A DNA stretch of 55,854 nucleotides, taken from positions 1-55,854 of the forward strand of contig JAIYDP010000430.1 of NCBI GenBank assembly GCA_027487435.1, given 5' to 3'. The notes below the pieces were generated by a model. The model made no database searches. It worked only from the letters and a program-made list of their open reading frames with translations, and had not been told where the DNA came from. This document shows positions 40,264-48,194 of the stretch, in pieces (position 1 is the first letter of the stretch; each line of letters begins with the position of its first letter). The translations under genes were made by a program, and so were the position numbers. The DNA is from Verrucomicrobiaceae bacterium. Its GTDB lineage: Bacteria; Verrucomicrobiota; Verrucomicrobiia; Verrucomicrobiales; Akkermansiaceae.

Positions 40264-41571
40264 TTATTTTCCACCGTTGAGGTTGGAGATGGTTTGGAAG
40301 ATGGAGGTGAAGATCAGATACATCATGCTGCCAATCAATACGGCCATGATGACGAGGATCACGGGGGTGATCAAGGCCATGAGGCGGCTGATGGATTTGC
40401 CCATCTCGCGGTCGTAACGTTCGGCGGCGCGACGCAGGGAGATGTCGATTTTTCCGGTTTGCTCGCCGACCGCGACCATGTCGATGAGCAGTGGCGGGAA
40501 AGCCCCACTGCGGGTGAGGGCCTTGGTGATGGCTCGTCCGTCACCGACTTGGCTGATGACTCCATCGAGGTGCTGGCGCATGACGAGGTTGCCTGTGGCA
40601 TCGCGCGAGAGCTCTAGGGCCCGCAGCAGCGGCAAACCGTTGGCAGCGAGGTTGGCCATGGTTTCGAGAAACTGGACGTAGAAACGACTGGAAATGAGCT
40701 GGCCGAAGAGCGGCATGCGGAGTTTCATGCCATCCCAAGCGAAGCGGTTGGCCGGATTATCTTTCCATGCTTTGAAAAAGATCGCGCCAGCGACGATCAC
40801 GAGGGTGATGACGTGCCACCAGGTTTTTAGGAAATCGGTGAGGGAGATGAGGATTTGTGCACCGAGGGGAATTTTCGCTCCGGGAGTGCTTTGGATGAGC
40901 TGAGTGAGCTGGGGAATGAGAGTTGTGACGAGCAGGATGCCGACGCCGACGCAGGAGAGAGCGAGGAAGGAGGGATAGATCAGAGCAAGGATGAACTTCG
41001 ATTGCAGCTCTTGCAGCGTCTTGAGATAGTGGGCTTGGCGGCGGAGGATGGTATCGAGCGCGCCAGAGGCTTCGCCGGCGGCAGCGAGACTGCAATAAAG
41101 TTGGTCAAAGCTAGCGCTGGTGCGGCGCAGGGCGGTCGAGAAGTTCATGCCATCGCGCACGTCTTGGCGGATGCGCTGGGCTACAGCTTTGAGGTTGCCG
41201 AGTTCTTGGCGATTCTCCATGGCGAGAAGGGCTGGCTCAAGTTGCAGGCCGCCGCCGAGCATGTCGGAGAGTTCTTCGGTGAACATCACGACATCGGCTT
41301 TTTTCATTTTTAGCAAGCTATCGGACGGGGCATCTTTGCCCTTCGCTTTCGAGTCGGCGGCTTTGGTGCGTTCGATAGGCTTCGCTGCTGCGGGGGAAGT
41401 GGGCTTGGCGGTTTTTTGTTTACCGACGTGGGTACTGAGTTCTTTAAGCGAGACAGGTTGTAGGCCTTTTTTGTCAAGGAGGCGCATGGCATCCGAGCGA
41501 TCTGCGGCATCAAGTTCACCTTGGCTGACGGATCCTTGTTTGTTGACGGCTTTGTAGGTGAATGCAGGCAT
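40264..41571 (-). CDS. Type II secretion/type IV pilus inner-membrane protein (GspF/PilC)
   Basis: The 435-residue protein has the N-terminal FTYKAVNKQGSVSQGELDA motif and two GspF domains (about residues 95-220 and 300-425), each with a MLGGGLQLEPALLAME- or LAANGLPLLRALELS-type helix pair, and three membrane helices including LALIYPSFLALSCVGVGILL and the C-terminal VILVIMAVLIGSMMYLIFTS. It assembles the pilus or pseudopilus with the GspE ATPase encoded 41 bp upstream. The longer frame to 41688 overlaps gspE, so ATG 41571 is used. A Lys/Ala-rich linker follows residue 45. Confidence 0.93.
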   Translation of the reverse strand: MPAFTYKAVNKQGSVSQGELDAADRSDAMRLLDKKGLQPVSLKELSTHVGKQKTAKPTSPAAAKPIERTKAADSKAKGKDAPSDSLLKMKKADVVMFTEELSDMLGGGLQLEPALLAMENRQELGNLKAVAQRIRQDVRDGMNFSTALRRTSASFDQLYCSLAAAGEASGALDTILRRQAHYLKTLQELQSKFILALIYPSFLALSCVGVGILLVTTLIPQLTQLIQSTPGAKIPLGAQILISLTDFLKTWWHVITLVIVAGAIFFKAWKDNPANRFAWDGMKLRMPLFGQLISSRFYVQFLETMANLAANGLPLLRALELSRDATGNLVMRQHLDGVISQVGDGRAITKALTRSGAFPPLLIDMVAVGEQTGKIDISLRRAAERYDREMGKSISRLMALITPVILVIMAVLIGSMMYLIFTSIFQTISNLNGGK

Positions 41572-41585
41572 GGTGGGAAGAAAAT

Positions 41586-41609
41586 GCTGAAAGGCTGAAA
41601 GGCTGAAAG
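41586..41609. repeat. 8-bp microrepeat
   Basis: GCTGAAAG occurs three times in tandem between the gspE stop and the gspF start. It places the gspF ribosome-binding region next to a slippage-prone sequence. Confidence 0.8.
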
Positions 41610-41612
41610 ATT

Positions 41613-43319
41613 TTAATCGATGATGTCCGTTGCGGTGACGGAAATGATTTCCTCGATGGTGGTGAGGCCTTGCATGACTTTGTGCCAACCGTAGGTGCGC
41701 ATGGGGATGTAGCCTTCCTTCAGCGCGGTGGCGCGGATGTCGGCGGCGGGGGCGCGTTGGGTGACCATTTCTTGGATGGTGGGGGAAATCAGGGCGGCTT
41801 CGTAAATCGCGAGGCGGCCACTGAAGCCGGTATTGCGGCAGCGGTCGCAGCCTTTGGGGCTGAAGATTTGCCCAGGGAGGTCGAGCGGGATGCCGAGTTC
41901 GGTTTTTTCTTCGTCGCTCACGTGGCGTGGCAGCTTGCAGTGGGGGCAGAGGCGGCGGACCAGACGTTGGGCAAGGAAGGCGCGGACGGCGGCAGCAACG
42001 AGGAAAGGCTCCACTCCCATGTCGATGAGACGGCTGAGGCCGCCGAGGGCATCATTGGTGTGCAGAGTGGAGAAGACCAAGTGACCGGTGAGGGAAGCGC
42101 GAATGGCAATTTCTGCGGTTTCTAGGTCGCGAATTTCCCCGATCATTACGATGTTCGGATCGGCACGGAGAATCGAACGGAGCGCGGCGGCGAAGGTCAG
42201 GCCGATTTCGCTTTTCACGGCGATCTGCATCACGCCGGGGAGCTTGTTTTCGACCGGGTCTTCGACGGTGACGATGCGGCGGTCGGGATGATTGACCTCA
42301 GTGAGGAAGGAATAGAGACTGGTGGATTTACCAGAACCCGTGGGGCCGGTGATGAGGATGATACCGTTCGAAAGATGGAGCAGGGATTCAATGCGACTGC
42401 GCACAAAGGGCTCCATGCCAAGTTTCTCGATGCTGAATTTTTCTTGGTTGAGGAGTCGCAGAGAAACGCTCTCGCCTTCCACAGTAGGGACGGTAGCAAC
42501 ACGGACGTCGATGGTTTGCCCCTCGAATTGCAGGTTGATGCGTCCGTCTTGCGGGAGGCGGCGTTCCGCGATGTCAAGGCGCGACATGATTTTCAGACGG
42601 GCAATGACGGAGCTTTGCAGGGCTTTGATGTTTTCCGGAACCGTGACCTCGATGAGCCTGCCATCGATGCGGTAGCGAATACGGAGGTTGGTGGCGAGAG
42701 GTTCGACGTGGATGTCGGTGGCGCGTTGGTCGAGAGCTTCGCGGATGATCTGGTTGACGAATTTTACGACGCTGGCTTCCTCGTCGTCGTTGTCGTCGAT
42801 GACGTTTGCTTCATCGTGAGCTTCGAGGCGATCAAAGTCCAGCTCGCGGCCTTCAAGGATTTGCTCGAACGTGTCGGCACCGACGCCGTAGAGACGGCGG
42901 AGGGCTTCGTGGATACGACGGCGGGAGGCCATAAACCAGTCGATAGGGACATCGAGTTCCTGAGCGACGGCTTGGCGGGCGACGAGATTGAAAGGATCGA
43001 AAGTAGCAAGCTGGAGACGTTTTTTGCCGTGTTCTTCGGTGATAGCGATAGGCAGGAGGCGATAGCGAAGGGCGATGCGAGGGCCGCAGAGTTCGCGCAG
43101 GGGCAAGGGATGTTCAGCGGGAGGGATGCTATCGAGCCAAGGAATACCGATGTCGAGGGAGAGTTCGCGGAGATATTTTTCCTCGTCGAGGACATTGGCA
43201 TCGAGCATGTCATCGAGCGGAGACTTTTGCCTAGAGGCAGAGTCTTCGATGACTTTTTCGAGTTGGGCGAGGTCATCGCAGCCGCTGCGGCGTGCGGGTT
43301 GTAGCAAAATCTCCATCAT
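41613..43319 (-). CDS. Type II secretion/type IV pilus ATPase (GspE/PilB)
   Basis: The 568-residue hexameric ATPase starts with an MshEN-type N-terminal domain and continues with the GspE core: Walker A GPTGSGKST (near residue 323), the Asp box VTVEDPVENKL, Walker B IVMIGEIRDLETAEIA and the His box GHLVFSTLHTNDA, then the tetracysteine zinc site CPHC...CDRC. It powers pseudopilin or pilin polymerisation. A double ATG (43319/43316) gives MMEILLQPAR; the frame upstream of it is not conserved-looking. No pilin or secretin gene is nearby. Confidence 0.93.
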   Translation of the reverse strand: MMEILLQPARRSGCDDLAQLEKVIEDSASRQKSPLDDMLDANVLDEEKYLRELSLDIGIPWLDSIPPAEHPLPLRELCGPRIALRYRLLPIAITEEHGKKRLQLATFDPFNLVARQAVAQELDVPIDWFMASRRRIHEALRRLYGVGADTFEQILEGRELDFDRLEAHDEANVIDDNDDEEASVVKFVNQIIREALDQRATDIHVEPLATNLRIRYRIDGRLIEVTVPENIKALQSSVIARLKIMSRLDIAERRLPQDGRINLQFEGQTIDVRVATVPTVEGESVSLRLLNQEKFSIEKLGMEPFVRSRIESLLHLSNGIILITGPTGSGKSTSLYSFLTEVNHPDRRIVTVEDPVENKLPGVMQIAVKSEIGLTFAAALRSILRADPNIVMIGEIRDLETAEIAIRASLTGHLVFSTLHTNDALGGLSRLIDMGVEPFLVAAAVRAFLAQRLVRRLCPHCKLPRHVSDEEKTELGIPLDLPGQIFSPKGCDRCRNTGFSGRLAIYEAALISPTIQEMVTQRAPAADIRATALKEGYIPMRTYGWHKVMQGLTTIEEIISVTATDIID

Positions 43320-43498
43320 GGTGCTAAGGCAGGTCTTGAGGTAAAAGCCGCCGCTTGGCAAACTTGTCTTGGAAAAATTGCTTTTGGTATAGGAAATGGG
43401 GCTGCGGGGCGGAAATTTGCTTGGCGTGATGGGCAAGGGAGGAGCATGGTGGGGCTGTGCCGGAGCAACGGAACAGTGGGGGAAAATGGAAAGAGCGG

Positions 43499-46400
43499 AT
43501 GTACGCGTTGATGCGTGGCGTGCCGGGCTTGGGAGGCATGAGGTTTTTACGACCTGGTTCTGATGCTTTATTGGGTCCGTTGGTGGATGTGTTTGCGGCA
43601 TTTGCGGTGTTAGATCAGAATTTTAGCGAGGATGATGCAGATGTGGTGCTGGATTTGTTACGTTCGGCTTTTCCAGAGGTGGATCATGGCTGGCTGGCAC
43701 GTCGATTGCAAAGATCAGTGCGGTGGCCAACGGCGCTACCGAACTTGGCATCCGACCTGTATGGGAAGCTCGATGATCAGGGGAAGCTAGCTCTGGGCTT
43801 GCAATTGTGGATTTTGGTCGCGGGAGCGGGGCGATCGCAGGAGTTGCGGACGACGTTTGATGTTTTCATGCGGCGTTTGGGGCATCCGGACTACGGTCAT
43901 GCGATCTTGCGCGAGATGGATGATGGGGTGCCGCTGGAGGAGCAGCCAGTGTTTGAGCGGGTGTGTTTTGGTGGTGAGAGTTATGCAGATGTGAAGTTGC
44001 CAGAGGCGGCGCAAGGGTATGGATTTCGGGTGTATCGCGTAGGGGAGGTGGTGGTATTGCGGAATACGGGAAGCATGCCGCTGTGGGTGCGCGGGCATTC
44101 GCTGGAGTGTGGAGAATTTTTACGCGTGCGAATGGGGCAGGTATTGGTGCTGCCAGGGTGGACGCTGATGTATGATGATTTGGTGCATTTTCTCAATGTC
44201 AAGCGGACCGGCACGTTACCGCGGATCTACATCGCGGTAAGCGAGGAAGGGCTGACGATGGAGCGAACGAGGACGCGAAGAAGTGTGGTCATCTTACGCT
44301 TCGGAACGACCGTGGAACTGGAGGCGATGAAGGACTGCGGGTTGCGCGTGGGGAACAAGGTATTATTGCCAGGGTCGGTGATGCATTGTCAGCATGGAGA
44401 GCGATTGATCGACCCTGATGGTGCGACGGTGGATCTGGAAGAGCTGCGGAAGCTGGCGATTCAGACGGGGAGACGTTACCGGATCAGCAACAAGCGGAGA
44501 AGATTTCGGGTATCGAATGATCCATCGGCACTGAGTGGCGGGGATTTGTTGATTTCTGCCGGCTTGGCGCCGCGTGTGGTGCTGGAGGTGCGGTATGTAC
44601 CCGAAGAAGGTGCGGGATATGTGCGGTTGCTTGAGGGCTCTGCGGAAATGGATGGTCAGCGCGTAGGCGACGAGGTGAAGGTAGAAGAGGGCGGCACGGT
44701 GCGTTTGTCAACGCGGCACAGTCTGCGGTGCTATTTCTCGGAGCCGATGATCGATGAGGTGCGGCAGTTGGTAGAGACGCTGGAGGTGGATGGGCTAGTG
44801 CATGATTTTGGTGGTGGAGCGAGAGCGTTGGATCATTTGAATTTCACGGTGCGACGGGGCGAGATGATGTGTGTGATCGGGCCAAGTGGCTCGGGGAAAT
44901 CGACGTTATTGGCCGCGATGTCTGGGCAGTTGCAACCGTTGCGTGGGCATGTGCGGTTGAACGGGACATCGCTGTATGGAGAGCGTGAAGAATTGGTGCG
45001 ATTTATAGCGCGGATGCCACAGGAGGAGGCGTTATTTCCTCAGCTGACAGTGCGAGAGCACTTGCGGCATGCGGCATCGATTCGAAGGCCAGGGCAGAAG
45101 GCGGCGGATCGGGAGCGGCGGATCGATGTGGTGCTGGCGGAACTGGGATTGCAGGGCCTAGCGCATCGACGGGTGGGAGCTGCGGGAGAGAAGACACTCT
45201 CGGGCGGAGAGCGATCGCGTTTGAACTTGGGCTTGGATTTGCTGGGAGCTGCGGAGGTATATTTGTTTGATGAGCCCATTTCTGGATTATCATCCAAGGA
45301 CAGCGAGCATGTGGCGGAAACGTTACGAGCGATGGCGATGGAGAAAATTGTGGTTTGCTCCCTGCATCGACCTGGGGCGAATGTGCTGCGGTTGTTCGAT
45401 AAGGTATTACTTTTGGATAGTGGCGGGCGGATGGCGTATTTTGGATCGCCAGCAGAGATGACCGAGTATTTCCGCGAAGCATGCGGGGAGTTGGGGATGA
45501 GTCATCCGGCATTGGTGGGAGGCTTACCGTTAGGGGCGGACTTTGTCTTTGATGTTTTGGAGATGCCGTTGAATGCGATAGGCGGAGGAGTGAACCCGAT
45601 GGCGGCGCGGCGTTTTCCGCCGAGTTTCTGGCAGGAGCGGTATGAGAGCGCGTCGTTGATGAAGTCCTTGCGATTGAATAGCGATACGACGAGTAGCAGA
45701 ATGACAGGAGCGGAGCCAGTAGCGGGCTTGCCATTTCCGAAACTTCGGAGGCGATTGGTGCGGCATTCGTTTGTGTTATTTGCGACGCATTTTCAGCGAT
45801 CGTTTTTTAGCAAAATGCGCACGCGAGGGACGTGGTATTCCATTTTGTTAGAGGCTCCGATCTTGGCAGCGCTGATCGGCTATACCTTGCGAGCTTCGCC
45901 GGAGGGAAGCTATGATTTTTCCACGGCATTACACATACCGGCATTTTTGTTTTTGAGTGTGACGGTGGCGATGTTTTTAGGGCTGACGAACGCAGCGACT
46001 GAGGTATTACGGGATCGAGCCGTGCTGCGGCGAGAGCGAAATGTGCAGTCGGGCGCATCGCTCTATATGGCAGGGAAGATGCTGACACTCGGGATAGTGG
46101 CAGCACTGCAATGTGCGGTGTATGTGGTCGTGGCGCATCCATTTTTGGAGATTCGCGGGATGTTTTTGCAGAATTGGATGTGGCTGACACTGACATCATG
46201 CGCAGGGACATCCATGGCGTTGTTTGTGTCATCGATGGTGCGCACGGAACGCGCGGCGCTAACGGCGGTGCCATTGTTGTTGGTGCCGCAGATGTTGTTA
46301 GCTGGTGCGTTGGTGTCGTTTAAGGAGATGAATCGAGCGTTTTACGAAGAGGTCGAGATGAGTCGCGAGCGTGGAGGAACACCTGTACCTGCGAGTGTGA

Positions 46401-46951
46401 TGCCATTGCGATATGCCTACGAAGCGATGGTGGTAGCCCAGGGAACGAAGAATCCTTTTGAGCGCGAGCGGATCCGCTTGCAGCGGCGGCTTGAGGATTT
46501 GACGGAGATCGAGGAACTTGACAAGCAACGAGCACAGAGGTTGGAAGTGCTAAAACTGGGGCTAACCAAGTTATTGGCGGCTGGGGCACGCACACCGGGA
46601 GAAGGGCTAGAATTGATCGATCGGCTAGCTAGCATCGCGAAACGAGGGACCCGCGAAGAATGCAGAGCATTACCGGTGTGGCCGGAGGAAGGAGATCAGG
46701 ATGAAGTCAAGTCTGTGGCAGATTTTTTTGTGAATTCCCGGATTGACTTGACGATGAGAGAAGCAGAGTCGCACAGGACAGATTATCGCAATGAGAAGAA
46801 GCGGGAGATCTTTTTGGCACTGCGCCAACCAATGTGGGATGAGTGGGTGGATACCTTATATCGGAACGGCGGGATCTTGGGATTGATTGTTTTGATTTTC
46901 CCGGGAGTGGCGGCATGGCTTTTGAAAAAGCAGAATCGCAAGGTGGATTGA
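43499..46951 (+). CDS. TerB-like / beta domain / ABCG-like transporter fusion
   Basis: The product is about 1150 residues. Residues 15-130 look like a TerB-type helical domain (FAVLDQNFSEDDADVVLDLL). Residues 150-430 are beta-rich, partly FHA-like. Residues about 440-660 are an ABC ATPase (Walker A IGPSGSGKSTLL, signature LSGGERSRLNLGLDLL, Walker B VYLFDEPISGLSSKD), then an ABCG/ABC2-type membrane domain with about six helices and a charged insert of some 150 residues before the last helix. A GTG at 43457 is possible; ATG 43499 with AAAGAG upstream is preferred. The substrate is unknown; the attached cytosolic domains suggest regulated transport. Confidence 0.82.
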   Translation: MYALMRGVPGLGGMRFLRPGSDALLGPLVDVFAAFAVLDQNFSEDDADVVLDLLRSAFPEVDHGWLARRLQRSVRWPTALPNLASDLYGKLDDQGKLALGLQLWILVAGAGRSQELRTTFDVFMRRLGHPDYGHAILREMDDGVPLEEQPVFERVCFGGESYADVKLPEAAQGYGFRVYRVGEVVVLRNTGSMPLWVRGHSLECGEFLRVRMGQVLVLPGWTLMYDDLVHFLNVKRTGTLPRIYIAVSEEGLTMERTRTRRSVVILRFGTTVELEAMKDCGLRVGNKVLLPGSVMHCQHGERLIDPDGATVDLEELRKLAIQTGRRYRISNKRRRFRVSNDPSALSGGDLLISAGLAPRVVLEVRYVPEEGAGYVRLLEGSAEMDGQRVGDEVKVEEGGTVRLSTRHSLRCYFSEPMIDEVRQLVETLEVDGLVHDFGGGARALDHLNFTVRRGEMMCVIGPSGSGKSTLLAAMSGQLQPLRGHVRLNGTSLYGEREELVRFIARMPQEEALFPQLTVREHLRHAASIRRPGQKAADRERRIDVVLAELGLQGLAHRRVGAAGEKTLSGGERSRLNLGLDLLGAAEVYLFDEPISGLSSKDSEHVAETLRAMAMEKIVVCSLHRPGANVLRLFDKVLLLDSGGRMAYFGSPAEMTEYFREACGELGMSHPALVGGLPLGADFVFDVLEMPLNAIGGGVNPMAARRFPPSFWQERYESASLMKSLRLNSDTTSSRMTGAEPVAGLPFPKLRRRLVRHSFVLFATHFQRSFFSKMRTRGTWYSILLEAPILAALIGYTLRASPEGSYDFSTALHIPAFLFLSVTVAMFLGLTNAATEVLRDRAVLRRERNVQSGASLYMAGKMLTLGIVAALQCAVYVVVAHPFLEIRGMFLQNWMWLTLTSCAGTSMALFVSSMVRTERAALTAVPLLLVPQMLLAGALVSFKEMNRAFYEEVEMSRERGGTPVPASVMPLRYAYEAMVVAQGTKNPFERERIRLQRRLEDLTEIEELDKQRAQRLEVLKLGLTKLLAAGARTPGEGLELIDRLASIAKRGTREECRALPVWPEEGDQDEVKSVADFFVNSRIDLTMREAESHRTDYRNEKKREIFLALRQPMWDEWVDTLYRNGGILGLIVLIFPGVAAWLLKKQNRKVD

Positions 46952-47090
46952 GAGTGGAATCCGAAGCGTGAGTTTGGTATTTTCAGGATTGCAGGCGGGA
47001 CAAATGGGGAGCATGATGGGCGCGCGGCAACGCTAGGATCTGCGTGATGTTGAATCGCAGAATGTGGAGAACGATAGATCAAACGAGAGA

Positions 47091-48182
47091 GTGAAATCAT
47101 TGCATGTTGTAATTGCTTGTGGAGGCACAGGAGGGCATTTGTTTCCGGGCATTGCGGTGGCGGAAGAATTGAAGTCGCGTGGGCATCGTCCGTTGTTGCT
47201 GATTTCGGAGAAGTCAGTGGATAAGGAGGCTTCGAAAAAATATGGCGATTTGGATTTTGTGACGATACCTGCTGTGGCGAAGCCCGCGACATTTTCGCTG
47301 AAGATGCTAGCGTTTTTGTGGCGGATTTTTTTAACGATTCGTCGCTGCAAAAAGTTGTTGCGTGAGAATCAGGCGGATGTGGTGGTGGGCATGGGTGGGT
47401 TTACCTCGTTGCCGCCAGTCTATGCTGCAAGTCGCTTGGGATTGGCGGCTTTTGTGCATGATTCGAACGCTTTACCGGGGAGGGCGAATCTTTTGACCTC
47501 ACGGTATTGCCAAAAGGTTTTTTTAGGAATGAAAGAAGCCGCGGTGCATTTTCCCCGCATGAGTGTGGTGGTGACGGGAACGCCCGTACGGCGAGAGATG
47601 CAGATTTTGCCCGAACGAAACCTGGCGGCGGCAAGATTTGGATTGGATGCAGGACGTCCGATCGTCGTGGTGATGGGAGGCAGTCAGGGATCGAGGCCAT
47701 TGAATCGATTGGTGGCGGATGCGTTTGGCGATTTCCCTGAAGGAGCGCAAGTCTTGCATGTGGCAGGCACGAGGGATGAGGAGGAGGTGAAGTCTGCGGT
47801 AGGCACCAAGGCGGATTACCACGTTCTGGGATTTTGCGATGATATGGCTTCCGTGTATGGCTGTGCGGATTTGTGCATTAGCCGCTCTGGAGCATCGAGT
47901 CTTACTGAGCTAGCGCATGCGGCGGTGCCATCGATTCTTGTGCCGTATCCTTATGCGGCGGATGATCACCAAACAAAAAATGCACGGGTTTTTGCGGCCG
48001 CTGGTGCTGCGGAGTTGGTGCAAGAACGCGATCTGACTTCGGCGAAGTTGGCGGGTATGGTTTCGAAGATTTTGCAACAGCAAGAGCTCCGTGAAACGAT
48101 GGTGAAAGCGACTGCTTCGCTGGATGAACCGAATGCCGCAGGCTTGGTGTGCGATGCTATCGAACAAACGATGAAAGGTTGA
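47091..48182 (+). CDS. murG: UDP-GlcNAc:undecaprenyl-PP-MurNAc-pentapeptide GlcNAc transferase
   Basis: The product is about 363 residues. It makes lipid II from lipid I at the inner face of the membrane. Evidence: IACGGTGGHLFPGIAVAEEL at the start, VVGMGGFTSLPPVYAA, the donor-binding VVMGGSQGSRPLNR and ISRSGASSLTELAHAAVPSI near the C-terminus. The start codon is uncertain: GTG 47091 (giving a Lys-Ser-Leu-His-Val start like other MurG proteins), GTG 47064 or TTG 47100. It heads the division cluster, 12 bp before murCB. Confidence 0.93.
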   Translation: MKSLHVVIACGGTGGHLFPGIAVAEELKSRGHRPLLLISEKSVDKEASKKYGDLDFVTIPAVAKPATFSLKMLAFLWRIFLTIRRCKKLLRENQADVVVGMGGFTSLPPVYAASRLGLAAFVHDSNALPGRANLLTSRYCQKVFLGMKEAAVHFPRMSVVVTGTPVRREMQILPERNLAAARFGLDAGRPIVVVMGGSQGSRPLNRLVADAFGDFPEGAQVLHVAGTRDEEEVKSAVGTKADYHVLGFCDDMASVYGCADLCISRSGASSLTELAHAAVPSILVPYPYAADDHQTKNARVFAAAGAAELVQERDLTSAKLAGMVSKILQQQELRETMVKATASLDEPNAAGLVCDAIEQTMKG

Positions 48183-48194
48183 TCTGCGTTATTT

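Noticed and set aside
42288..43304. 338-codon + strand frame opposite gspE/pilB
   Set aside because: gspE carries all Walker and zinc motifs; the antisense frame has no recognisable feature.
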